Of a DNA stretch of 11,181 nt, positions 1-6,136 are shown piece after piece (the stretch's first letter is position 1; each line of letters opens with the position of its first letter). Source of the stretch: an uncultured Asticcacaulis sp. (GTDB lineage: Bacteria; Pseudomonadota; Alphaproteobacteria; Caulobacterales; Caulobacteraceae); NCBI GenBank assembly GCA_946482045.1, contig CAMLPZ010000134.1, positions 1-11,181 on the forward strand, in the 5' to 3' direction. The notes under the pieces are model-generated. The model saw only the letters and a program-made list of their open reading frames with translations, searched no databases and was not told the DNA's origin. The position numbers and the translations under genes were made by a program.

Positions 1-138
<138 letters not shown>

Positions 139-146
139 GGAAGAGG

Positions 147-304
147 CCCCACCACCATCTGCTCCGCAGATGGTCCCCCTCCCCATCGCTGCGCGACAGG
201 GAGGAGTGATCGCGCGCTTTTTCTCCTCCCTGGCTTCGCCGGGGAGGGGGACCACACGAGTGAGGCATTGCATAAGCAATGATGAGCGAGATGTGGTGGT
301 GGGG
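147..304. repeat. Nested inverted-repeat element (REP/MITE-like) between frmA and fghA
   Basis: Several inverted repeats are nested around one centre. The outer arms are CCCCACCACC (147-156) and GGTGGTGGGG (295-304). The middle arms are TGGTCCCCCTCCCC (171-184) and GGGGAGGGGGACCA (241-254), a perfect 14-bp match. The inner arms are CAGGGAGGAG (197-206) and CTCCTCCCTG (223-232), a perfect 10-bp match. Two local hairpins sit on the flanks: CCATCTGC-TCC-GCAGATGG (155-173) and CATTGC-ATAA-GCAATG (266-281). Nothing in it looks coding. The architecture resembles the mobile palindromic repeats found between genes in many alphaproteobacteria. Whether it is multi-copy cannot be seen from one window. 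In RNA it would fold into a long branched hairpin that could protect or terminate the frmA message. Confidence 0.75.
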
Positions 305-411
305 TTTGTTACTCTGCCTTACCGAAAACTTGCGGGTTTTTCGAAACTTTCCGCTGACATTCCTGCGCCTTGCCGTGTAAGCGTCTAAGACATATTCAAA
401 GAGGGCCGGCC

Positions 412-1278
412 ATGTCCGATATCGAGATCACCGAACAGCACCGTACCCACGGGGGCACCCTCTATTTCGTCAGCCACACAAGTACGGCCGTGACCGGCCA
501 GATGGCCTTCACCATCTTCGTGCCTGACGCTCAGGGAAAGCTGCCCGCTCTTTACTGGTTGTCGGGCCTGACCTGCACGGCCAACAACTTCACTGAAAAA
601 TCCGGCGCTTACCGCAAGGCGGCCGAGCTTGGCCTGATTGTCGTGGCGCCAGACACCAGCCCGCGTGGCTCCACCCTGCCCAACGACCCGGCGGGCGACC
701 TGGGCCAGGGCGCGGGCTTCTATGTCGATGCCACGCAAGGCCCTTGGAAGAACAACTTCCAGATGGAAACCTATGTGACGCGCGACCTGATCGAGGCGGT
801 CGAGGCCAATTTCCCGGCCGATCCGGTGCGCCGGGGCATTTCCGGCCATTCGATGGGCGGCCATGGCGCACTGACCATCGCGCTGAACCACGCACATCTT
901 TTCCATTCAGTCTCGGCCTTTGCGCCGATCAGTTCGGCCATGCGCGCACCGTGGGGTGAGAAGGCGCTGACCGCCTATATGGGCAGCGATCGCATTGCCT
1001 GGGAGCGCTACGACGCAGCGCTGCTGATCGCGGAAGGCAAGGGCAAGGCCTATGACACCATCCTCATCGACCAGGGCCAGGCCGATCCGTTTATCGATAA
1101 TCAGTTGATGCCGCACCTGCTTGAACAGGCCGCCGCCGCTTCGGGGCAGAACCTGACGCTGCGCTATCAGCCCGGCTACGACCATTCCTACTATTTCATC
1201 CAGAGCTTTATCGATGACCACCTGACCTTCCATGCCGAACGGCTGAAGGCGGTCGTCGCGGAGGAGGTGACGGCATGA
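412..1278 (+). CDS. fghA: S-formylglutathione hydrolase
   Basis: A 288-residue cytosolic esterase of the esterase D family, which hydrolyses S-formylglutathione to formate and glutathione. The start at 412 (MSDIEITEQH) is preferred over an upstream in-frame ATG at 370: it has GAGGG at 401-405 as a Shine-Dalgarno and gives the usual family length of about 280 residues. An SGLTCTANNFTEKSG segment typical of the family lies near residue 50. The nucleophile elbow GHSMGGHG places Ser147. The DQGQADPF segment supplies the acid, most likely Asp225, and the GYDHSYYF segment supplies His258. The Ser-His spacing of 111 residues fits the human enzyme. The neighbouring frmA fragment encodes the preceding step. 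The stop overlaps the next start by ATGA (1275-1278), so translation of the two is probably coupled. No specific regulator gene is visible. Confidence 0.96.
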   Translation: MSDIEITEQHRTHGGTLYFVSHTSTAVTGQMAFTIFVPDAQGKLPALYWLSGLTCTANNFTEKSGAYRKAAELGLIVVAPDTSPRGSTLPNDPAGDLGQGAGFYVDATQGPWKNNFQMETYVTRDLIEAVEANFPADPVRRGISGHSMGGHGALTIALNHAHLFHSVSAFAPISSAMRAPWGEKALTAYMGSDRIAWERYDAALLIAEGKGKAYDTILIDQGQADPFIDNQLMPHLLEQAAAASGQNLTLRYQPGYDHSYYFIQSFIDDHLTFHAERLKAVVAEEVTA

Positions 1279-1784
1279 AATCGTTGCTCGTCGCCGGGCT
1301 CCTGGCCCTGACGCCGGGCGCCGCTTTTGCCGAAGACGCGGCACTGCCGGTCTGTTCGACGGCATTAAACTCTGCCTTGCCCGAAGCATGGAAAAGCTGG
1401 GCGGTTCCTGAAGCCGTGCCGGCCGCGGCAACGCCGGCGACGCAGAGCGAAATTCTGATCGGCCAAGCCTATACGGCCCCGCTTAAAGCTACCGCCTCAG
1501 TCAGTTATGCGGTTCAGCCGAAAAAGGTAACCGAAGGGACGTTCGGTGGGCTGTTCATGCTGACTGTCGAAAAGGCTGGCATTTATACGATCGGCCTTGA
1601 CCAGGCGGGCTGGATCGACGTCGTCCGAGACGGTAAGGTGATCAAGTCTTCTGGTCAGGGGCTTAGCCCGGACTGCTCGACGATCCGCAAGATGGTCGAC
1701 TTCAGGCTCGACCCTGGACACTATACGGTCCAGGTTTCCAATGCGCCCAAGGAGACTGCCGTCATCGCAGTGGTGCCAAAATAA
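1275..1784 (+). CDS. Small exported protein, translationally coupled to fghA
   Basis: This encodes 169 residues. The N-terminus is a standard Sec signal peptide: charged K2, a hydrophobic stretch LLVAGLLAL, and a likely signal peptidase I site after AFA (residue 19). The mature part is about 150 residues, probably all-beta, with repeated segments such as AGIYTIGLDQAGWIDVV and DPGHYTVQVSNA that look like strands of a beta-sandwich. It contains two cysteines, Cys27 and Cys134, that could form a disulfide in the periplasm. The start ATG overlaps the fghA stop. I recall similar proteins beside formaldehyde-detoxification genes in other alphaproteobacteria, sometimes carrying the name homogentisate 1,2-dioxygenase. 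Nothing here supports that name, since the protein is far too short and carries a signal peptide. Function is unknown; a periplasmic role tied to aldehyde or thiol stress is only a guess from context. Confidence 0.88.
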   Translation: MKSLLVAGLLALTPGAAFAEDAALPVCSTALNSALPEAWKSWAVPEAVPAAATPATQSEILIGQAYTAPLKATASVSYAVQPKKVTEGTFGGLFMLTVEKAGIYTIGLDQAGWIDVVRDGKVIKSSGQGLSPDCSTIRKMVDFRLDPGHYTVQVSNAPKETAVIAVVPK

Positions 1785-1815
1785 CGTGAAACCCTTGTTT
1801 CACGCAGTTGTGAAA
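1785..1815 (+). other. Alternative hairpins directly after the stop codon
   Basis: Right after the TAA (1782-1784), CGTGAAAC (1785-1792) pairs perfectly with GTTTCACG (1797-1804) around a CCTT loop. The right arm can instead pair, through TTTCAC (1798-1803), with GTGAAA (1810-1815). There is no T-run, so it is a poor intrinsic terminator. It may instead protect the 3' end of the frmA-fghA transcript. A perfect 12-bp palindrome, ATCGCATGCGAT, follows at 1820-1831. Confidence 0.5.
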
Positions 1816-1883
1816 AGGGATCGCATGCGATTCCGTTAACCTGTGCTTTCCTGACGCCGTGCGCGTCGCTTCGGACACCTTTA

Positions 1884-3206
1884 ATGCTCCTCCTCGCCTG
1901 CGCTGTCGTGCTCGCGCTTATCGTCCTCAATGGCATCTTCGCCATGTCGGAACTTGCGGTCGTTTCTTCCCGCCGCGCCAAACTTCAAACCCGCGCCGAC
2001 AAGGGCGACAAGGGCGCCGAAAAGGCGCTGCGACTGGCCGAGGAGCCGACGCGCTTTCTATCAGCCGTCCAGGTCGGCATTACGCTGATCGGCATCCTGG
2101 CCGGCGCCTACGGCCAGGCGACGATCGCCGGCGAGCTGGAAAAGATCATCCTGACCTTTGCGCCGATCGGGGAGGACACTGCCGAAGCCATTTCGACCGG
2201 TGTGGTCGTCGTGCTCCTGACCTATCTGTCGCTGATCGTCGGCGAGTTGGTGCCCAAACGCCTGGCTATGCTGTTTCCTGAGACGATTGCGGGCGCCGTT
2301 GCGCGGCCCCTGTCCTTCATGGCCCTGCTCTTGACGCCGTTTGTGACGCTCCTGACCGGCTCGACCAGCCTGGTGCTTAAGATTCTGGGCATCCGCGACA
2401 AGAAGGGCGACGCCATCACCAAGGAAGAGGTCGAAAGCGCCTTGGCCGAAGGCACCAGCGCCGGTGTTTTCGCGCCGGCCGAGCAGGCGATGATGACCGA
2501 GGTCCTGCGCCTAACCGATCGCCAGGTACGTACCGCCATGACGCCGCGGCCCGACGTCTACTGGGTGTCGCTTGACGACCCCGAAGGCGCAGTGCGCGAC
2601 GAGATCCGCAACTGTCCCTATTCGCGCCTTGTGGTGGTGCGCGGCAATGACCTGGAAACGCCGGTCGGCATCCTGCACAAGCGCGATGTTGCTGACGCCG
2701 TTCTTGAAGGGAGAGACCTGGACCTTGAGGCCATGACCCAGGAGCCGATCTATATTCCGGAAACGACCTCGCTGCTTCAGGCGCTGGAAACCTTCAAGTC
2801 GTCCAAGATCCATATGGCGTTCGTGGTCAACGAGTTCGGTGGCATCGAAGGCGTGCTGACGCCGACCGACCTGCTGGAAATGATCGCCGGCGATTTCAAC
2901 GAGGAACATGACGACGACGACCCGATGATCGTTCAGCGCGATGACGGCTCCTTCCTGATCGACGGCCGTACCGACTTGTTCGAGTTGGGCGAAACCATCG
3001 GGGATCATTTCGAAACCGCCAATGGCTATCACACGGTCGCCGGTCTCGTACTCCATCGCCTGGGCCATATCCCAAAGGCGGGTGAGAAGGTCCGCCTGGG
3101 CCACTTTGACGTCGAAATCGTCGACATGGACGAACGGCGCATCGACAAGCTTTTGTTCACGCGGCGCGTTGAAAAACCTAAGGAAGCCGTGTTCGACAAC
3201 GGTTGA
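1884..3206 (+). CDS. CNNM/CorC-HlyC family inner-membrane protein with CBS pair
   Basis: A 440-residue protein with the classic three-part architecture. Residues 1-175 form a CNNM (DUF21) membrane domain with hydrophobic segments near 2-21, 61-80, 105-128 and 138-165 and the signatures MSELAVVSSRR, AVQVGITLIGILAG and GELVPKR. Residues about 213-275 and 282-338 are two CBS domains (AMTPRPDVYWV, then HMAFVVNEFGGIEGVLTPTDLLE), expected to bind adenine nucleotides. Residues about 348-425 are a CorC/HlyC transporter-associated domain. An acidic run, EEHDDDD, links the last two parts. Relatives act in magnesium/cobalt efflux or related divalent-cation control; the old name hemolysin is misleading. 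The ion for this protein cannot be told from sequence. Start at 1884 gives the normal N-terminus, but the upstream bases (GGACACCTTTA) show no Shine-Dalgarno. It begins 99 bp after the exported-protein gene and probably has its own promoter. Confidence 0.93.
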   Translation: MLLLACAVVLALIVLNGIFAMSELAVVSSRRAKLQTRADKGDKGAEKALRLAEEPTRFLSAVQVGITLIGILAGAYGQATIAGELEKIILTFAPIGEDTAEAISTGVVVVLLTYLSLIVGELVPKRLAMLFPETIAGAVARPLSFMALLLTPFVTLLTGSTSLVLKILGIRDKKGDAITKEEVESALAEGTSAGVFAPAEQAMMTEVLRLTDRQVRTAMTPRPDVYWVSLDDPEGAVRDEIRNCPYSRLVVVRGNDLETPVGILHKRDVADAVLEGRDLDLEAMTQEPIYIPETTSLLQALETFKSSKIHMAFVVNEFGGIEGVLTPTDLLEMIAGDFNEEHDDDDPMIVQRDDGSFLIDGRTDLFELGETIGDHFETANGYHTVAGLVLHRLGHIPKAGEKVRLGHFDVEIVDMDERRIDKLLFTRRVEKPKEAVFDNG

Positions 3207-3231
3207 CTCGGCCGGGACTTTCCGCCATAAG
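3203..3231 (+). promoter_or_regulatory. Candidate sigma-70-type promoter for rpsD
   Basis: TTGACT (3203-3208) and CATAAG (3226-3231) are separated by exactly 17 bp, matching the -35 consensus in 5 of 6 bases and the -10 in 4 of 6. The -35 overlaps the stop codon of the CNNM gene. It would give a leader of roughly 100 nt before rpsD. It is placed by pattern only. Confidence 0.4.
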
Positions 3232-3280
3232 CCGCCCTTCCTCATAATCTGAGGTTATTACGGGCCGTTCCGGGCTGCCG

Positions 3281-3308
3281 TTGCGATCGCAATCCCTTGA
3301 GGGGTTGC
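3281..3308 (+). promoter_or_regulatory. Structured rpsD leader: palindrome plus hairpin
   Basis: A perfect 12-bp palindrome TTGCGATCGCAA (3281-3292) overlaps a hairpin in which GCAATCCC (3289-3296) pairs with GGGGTTGC (3301-3308) around a TTGA loop, with one G-U pair. The two structures share bases 3289-3292, so they compete. It ends 28 bases upstream of the rpsD start. S4 autoregulates translation by binding a leader RNA in several bacteria, so this is a reasonable place for such an operator, but that role is inferred. Confidence 0.4.
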
Positions 3309-3336
3309 CAGCCGGAATAGATGATTAAGGTACGAC

Positions 3337-3954
3337 ATGTCCAAGCGCCATAGCGCCAAGTACAAGCTCGACCGCGCCATGGGTGAAAACCTGTGGGGCC
3401 GTCCCAAATCCCCCGTCAACAAGCGTTCGTATGGCCCCGGCCAGCACGGCCAGCGCCGCAAGTCCAAGGTTTCGGACTTCGGTCTGCAGCTGAAGGCCAA
3501 GCAAAAGCTGAAGGGCTACTACGGCAACATCACCGAAAAGCAGTTCCTGCGCACCTACGAAGAGGCCGATCGCCGCAAGGGCAACACCTCGGAAAACCTG
3601 GTTGCCCTGCTGGAGTCGCGTCTGGACGCCGTTGTCTACCGCTCGAAGTTCGTGCCGACCGTGTGGGCGGCCCGTCAGTTCGTCAACCACGGCCACGTCC
3701 TGGTGAACGGCAAGCGCGTCAACATTCCTTCGTACCGCGTCAAGGCTGATGACGTCATCGAAGTCCGCGAGCGTTCGCGCAACATGGCCCTGGTCCTGGA
3801 AGCCCTGCAGTCGCCGGAACGCGACGTGCCGGACTACATCGAACTGGACGCCAAGGGCATGAAGGCGCGCTTCGTCCGCGCGCCGGAACTGGCCGAAGTG
3901 CCGTACCCGGTGAAGATGGAACCGAACCTGATCGTCGAATACTACTCGTCGTAA
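3337..3954 (+). CDS. rpsD: 30S ribosomal protein S4
   Basis: A 205-residue protein, the normal length for bacterial S4. The N-terminus [20 protein letters not shown] matches alphaproteobacterial S4 and lacks the zinc-binding cysteines found in some other S4 proteins. The RNA-binding S4 fold spans about residues 94-158, with [14 protein letters not shown] and the turn [17 protein letters not shown]4 is a primary 16S rRNA binder that starts assembly of the 30S body and helps control decoding accuracy. The Shine-Dalgarno TAAGG (3326-3330) lies 6 bases before the ATG. The gene stands alone with its own promoter candidate and terminator, unlike in E. coli, where rpsD lies in the alpha operon. Codon use is strongly biased to C- and G-ending codons, as expected for high expression. 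The long open frame on the opposite strand is a by-product of this bias. Confidence 0.99.
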   Translation: MSKRHSAKYKLDRAMGENLWGRPKSPVNKRSYGPGQHGQRRKSKVSDFGLQLKAKQKLKGYYGNITEKQFLRTYEEADRRKGNTSENLVALLESRLDAVVYRSKFVPTVWAARQFVNHGHVLVNGKRVNIPSYRVKADDVIEVRERSRNMALVLEALQSPERDVPDYIELDAKGMKARFVRAPELAEVPYPVKMEPNLIVEYYSS

Positions 3955-3960
3955 TGCTCT

Positions 3961-3985
3961 GATGGGCTGCAAACGCCCGTCTTTC
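3961..3985 (+). terminator. Intrinsic terminator of rpsD
   Basis: Seven bases after the stop, GATGGGC (3961-3967) pairs with GCCCGTC (3975-3981), with one G-U pair and a 7-nt loop, and is followed by TTTCT. The stem is GC-rich and the position fits. The T-run is interrupted, so termination may be partial; a stronger hairpin lies about 100 bp further on. Confidence 0.55.
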
Positions 3986-3991
3986 TGCGAT

Positions 3992-4026
3992 CCGATGCTC
4001 ATGTACTCAAGTACATTCCGCTTCGG
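3992..4026. repeat. Imperfect palindrome in the rpsD 3' spacer
   Basis: ATGTACTCAAGTACAT (4001-4016) has 7-base arms around a 2-base centre, or a 6-bp stem with a TCAA loop in RNA. CCGA (3992-3995) and TCGG (4023-4026) can extend the stem across unpaired bulges. It lies between two terminators in a 100-bp non-coding spacer. I have the impression that related GTACTCAAGTAC-type sequences recur between genes in proteobacteria, but copy number cannot be checked here. Confidence 0.45.
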
Positions 4027-4084
4027 GTCTCGAAAGCCAGACATTTTCGCCGCGTCATAGCAACACGAGCTACGATGAATAGTG

Positions 4085-4117
4085 AAACCCCGGAAGCCAG
4101 GCTTCCGGGGTTTTGTT
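4085..4117. terminator. Strong bidirectional terminator between convergent genes
   Basis: AAACCCCGGAAGC (4085-4097) pairs perfectly with GCTTCCGGGGTTT (4101-4113) around a 3-base loop, and TTTTGTT follows on the plus strand. On the minus strand the stem is followed by TTTCACTATT. It ends at the stop codon of the converging minus-strand gene (4116-4118), so it likely serves both that gene and read-through from rpsD. Confidence 0.88.
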
Positions 4118-5663
4118 ATTCGAGATGGCGCATGGCTTCGTGAGTAGGGCGGCCGGCCTTGATGGCGTCGATGGTTTTCTGGAACCGTTCCGCCTGCGCC
4201 CGGTCATGCGGGTTGCTGACAAACGGAGTTAACAATGCCACAGCGTCGTCGCGTTTGCCGTTGCTGAGGCTGGCGAAGGCGGCGAAGACCGCATAGTCCG
4301 GAACTCCGGGCGCCAGAACATGGGCGCCCTTTGCGGCGTTCAGGGCATTTTGATCCGGAAAGCCCGGTTGGTTCTCAAAACTACGCGCGAGATAATAGAG
4401 GTTGGGCGAATTGAGTTTGTTGATGTCATAGGCCGCCAGGAAAAAGCCCCGGGCAGCATCTATCAGGTCGTTGCGATCTTGCCCCTTCGCGCTCTGGGCC
4501 ATGAGGTAATAGGTCCGACCCATCAAATAGTTCACCTCGGCGTTTTCCGGATGGGCATCGACCAGTAGACCGATTTCCGCCTCGGCATCCGTCACCTTGC
4601 CATACAGCAGATGCGCGCGTACCAGCGCCAGGCGGTAGTCTATATTGCCGCTCAACTGAGGCTTCTTGGCGGCGAGTTGGGCCAGGACGGCCTTGCCCTG
4701 TTCTGGCGGCATGCAGGTCGTCAAAAGCGAACGTTGAAGCATGTAGCTGTCGGTTTCCGGCGGTAGCGTCGTTGTCCGGATATTCCCGTCGGCATATTCA
4801 GGCACCGGCACCGTCAGATAGAATATCTTGTCGCGATAACGCTTGAGGATCCCCGCCAGGTCCCGAACCTTAATTCCGGTGTGGGTTTCGAAGCTTGCCA
4901 CCGGATCGGCACCCTTGCCGACATCTGCAAAGTAGGCATTGAGTGATTTCGCGCGTGTGGAATCGCTCAGCATGTAATGGGTCAGTAGCCACGATTGCGC
5001 GTAGAAGCTGGAAACTTCCCACTCATCATTGCTACGGTCGCCGGCAAAACCGAACGTTGGTTTCAGGATTTTTTCAAAGCTGATCCACCGATCTTCCGCC
5101 AGGGTCCATGTCCGCATCGTTGACGGCTCCCCGACCGTGATCTTGCCTTTATCGGGGTAGGCGGTCGCCAGGAAGTCCGCGAATCCTTCGACGTACCACG
5201 CCGGATAATAGGACTTGGCGTGCTGGAACATGATGTAGTGGCTGTACTCGTGGAACAGGGTCACAAGGCTCGGGTCCTGGTCGCCAAGCATTTCGCCGTT
5301 CTGCAATGCGCTATAGGCGCTAAGGCCTTCGCCGCAAGAAAAATACACGCCGGCGACGTGTTTCGAGAAGGTTGGACGAACCTGCAACATCTGGTCGGGA
5401 TTATCCAACAGCACAATGTCGAACTTCACCCTGGAGGCTGTATCAGGGCTCCCCAGCAAAAGGCTGGTCAGACGCCGAAAGACCTCCAGGTCCTTAACAT
5501 AGGCCCGCGTTGTCTTCTCGGAGGCGTTACTGTAGATGACGAAATTGTCGGATTCCGCCTTAAGCCATTTATCGGCAGCAACCGCCGGAATTGCAATTGC
5601 GGACAAGCAAAAGGCCAGCGCGCACGCGCCGGCCGTATAATAACGTCTTAATGTGGGTTTCAT
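4116..5663 (-). CDS. Exported gluzincin-type (HExxH) metallopeptidase-like protein with TPR-like tail
   Basis: This encodes 515 residues. The start at 5663 (MKPTLRRYYTAG) is chosen because it opens a proper signal peptide, with RR at residues 6-7, a hydrophobic core up to residue 28 and cleavage after AVA or VAA near residue 29-30. AGGGGGA also lies just upstream. An in-frame ATG at 5708 would add 15 residues with no signal character. After the signal comes a domain with LKAESDNFVIYSN and then HEYSH: His138, Glu139 and His142. Glu159 in WYVEGFADFL gives an HExxH-16-E zinc site, typical of MA-clan peptidases with this fold. The C-terminal part, about 345-500, is helical and TPR-like (AHPENAEVNYLMGRTYYLMA). 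It is probably a periplasmic zinc hydrolase or scaffold; its substrate is unknown. It follows grxD on the same strand with a 73-bp gap that holds an inverted repeat, so co-transcription is uncertain. Confidence 0.87.
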   Translation of the reverse strand: MKPTLRRYYTAGACALAFCLSAIAIPAVAADKWLKAESDNFVIYSNASEKTTRAYVKDLEVFRRLTSLLLGSPDTASRVKFDIVLLDNPDQMLQVRPTFSKHVAGVYFSCGEGLSAYSALQNGEMLGDQDPSLVTLFHEYSHYIMFQHAKSYYPAWYVEGFADFLATAYPDKGKITVGEPSTMRTWTLAEDRWISFEKILKPTFGFAGDRSNDEWEVSSFYAQSWLLTHYMLSDSTRAKSLNAYFADVGKGADPVASFETHTGIKVRDLAGILKRYRDKIFYLTVPVPEYADGNIRTTTLPPETDSYMLQRSLLTTCMPPEQGKAVLAQLAAKKPQLSGNIDYRLALVRAHLLYGKVTDAEAEIGLLVDAHPENAEVNYLMGRTYYLMAQSAKGQDRNDLIDAARGFFLAAYDINKLNSPNLYYLARSFENQPGFPDQNALNAAKGAHVLAPGVPDYAVFAAFASLSNGKRDDAVALLTPFVSNPHDRAQAERFQKTIDAIKAGRPTHEAMRHLE

Positions 5664-5683
5664 CCCGTTTTCCCCCTGCCACT

Positions 5684-5709
5684 GATGCGAGCATATGACA
5701 ACTCGCATC
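5684..5709. promoter_or_regulatory. Perfect 8-bp inverted repeat upstream of the metallopeptidase gene
   Basis: GATGCGAG (5684-5691) and CTCGCATC (5702-5709) are separated by 10 bases. The 18-bp centre-to-centre spacing would put both arms on one face of the helix to within a fraction of a turn. It lies 20-46 bases upstream of the start at 5663 and after the grxD stop. It could be a repressor operator or, in RNA, an intercistronic hairpin. There is no T-run, so an intrinsic terminator is unlikely. Confidence 0.45.
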
Positions 5710-5736
5710 GTGAGTGAAGAGAGAAGAACAGGGCAA

Positions 5737-6066
5737 TCAGGCGGGCAGCAAACCCTTTTCGTCGAGCGCCGTCTTCAGTTCGCCTGATTGGAACATCTCA
5801 CGGACGATGTCGCAGCCGCCGATGAATTCGCTCTTGAGGTAGAGTTGCGGGATGGTTGGCCAGTCGCTGTAGATCTTGATGCCTTCGCGCAGACCTTCGT
5901 CCTGCAGGACATCGACGCCGACATATTCGACGCCCAGATGGTCCAGGATCTGAACGACCGTGCTTGAAAAGCCGCACCGCGGCTGTTCGGGCGTACCCTT
6001 CATGAACAGGACCACGTCGTGATCCTTTACGGTTTTGTCGATAAAGTCGTGAACTTCGCTGCTCAT
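5737..6066 (-). CDS. grxD: Monothiol glutaredoxin, Grx4/GrxD (CGFS) family
   Basis: A 109-residue, single-domain protein of normal length for the family. The start at 6066 (MSSEVHDFIDKTV) has AGGAG 8 bases upstream; an in-frame ATG at 6096 has no such site and would add residues unlike the family. The features are VVLFMKGTPEQPRCGFSS with the CGFS active-site motif (Cys31 to Ser34), WPTIPQLY with the conserved cis-proline, and FIGGCDIVREM, which binds glutathione. CGFS glutaredoxins hold a [2Fe-2S] cluster with glutathione, usually together with BolA. They act in iron-sulfur cluster delivery and iron sensing in the cytosol, more than as disulfide reductases. In many alphaproteobacteria grxD follows bolA; here no bolA is beside it, and the upstream neighbour is the AKR-like gene 70 bp away. 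Confidence 0.97.
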   Translation of the reverse strand: MSSEVHDFIDKTVKDHDVVLFMKGTPEQPRCGFSSTVVQILDHLGVEYVGVDVLQDEGLREGIKIYSDWPTIPQLYLKSEFIGGCDIVREMFQSGELKTALDEKGLLPA

Positions 6067-6136
6067 CGCCGGTACTCCTGTCGAATATCCGAGCATATAG
6101 GGCAGGTGGCGAGGGAAATCCAGCCCAGCTGCCAGC

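Noticed and set aside
323..343. CGAAAA/TTTTCG hairpin upstream of fghA as a terminator
   Set aside because: The stem is only six AT-rich pairs with a large loop, too weak to call.
370..411. Upstream ATG at 370 as the fghA start, and a promoter around TTGCCG (370-375)
   Set aside because: The extra residues are unlike the family and the start at 412 has a Shine-Dalgarno. The promoter match has a poor -10 and short spacing.
2511..3245. Minus-strand open frame (244 codons) across the CNNM/CBS gene
   Set aside because: It lies opposite a well-recognised gene in the same codon register, a common by-product of GC-rich third positions. No plausible domain or ribosome site.
3281..3292. GCGATCGC core read as a cyanobacterial HIP1-type repeat
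   Set aside because: A single copy in a clearly proteobacterial context; better explained as part of the rpsD leader.
3325..4044. Long open frame (239 codons) on the minus strand across rpsD
   Set aside because: It is fully antisense to the highly biased rpsD gene and reads through its terminator. The protein looks like reversed codon bias, with no family match that I recognise.
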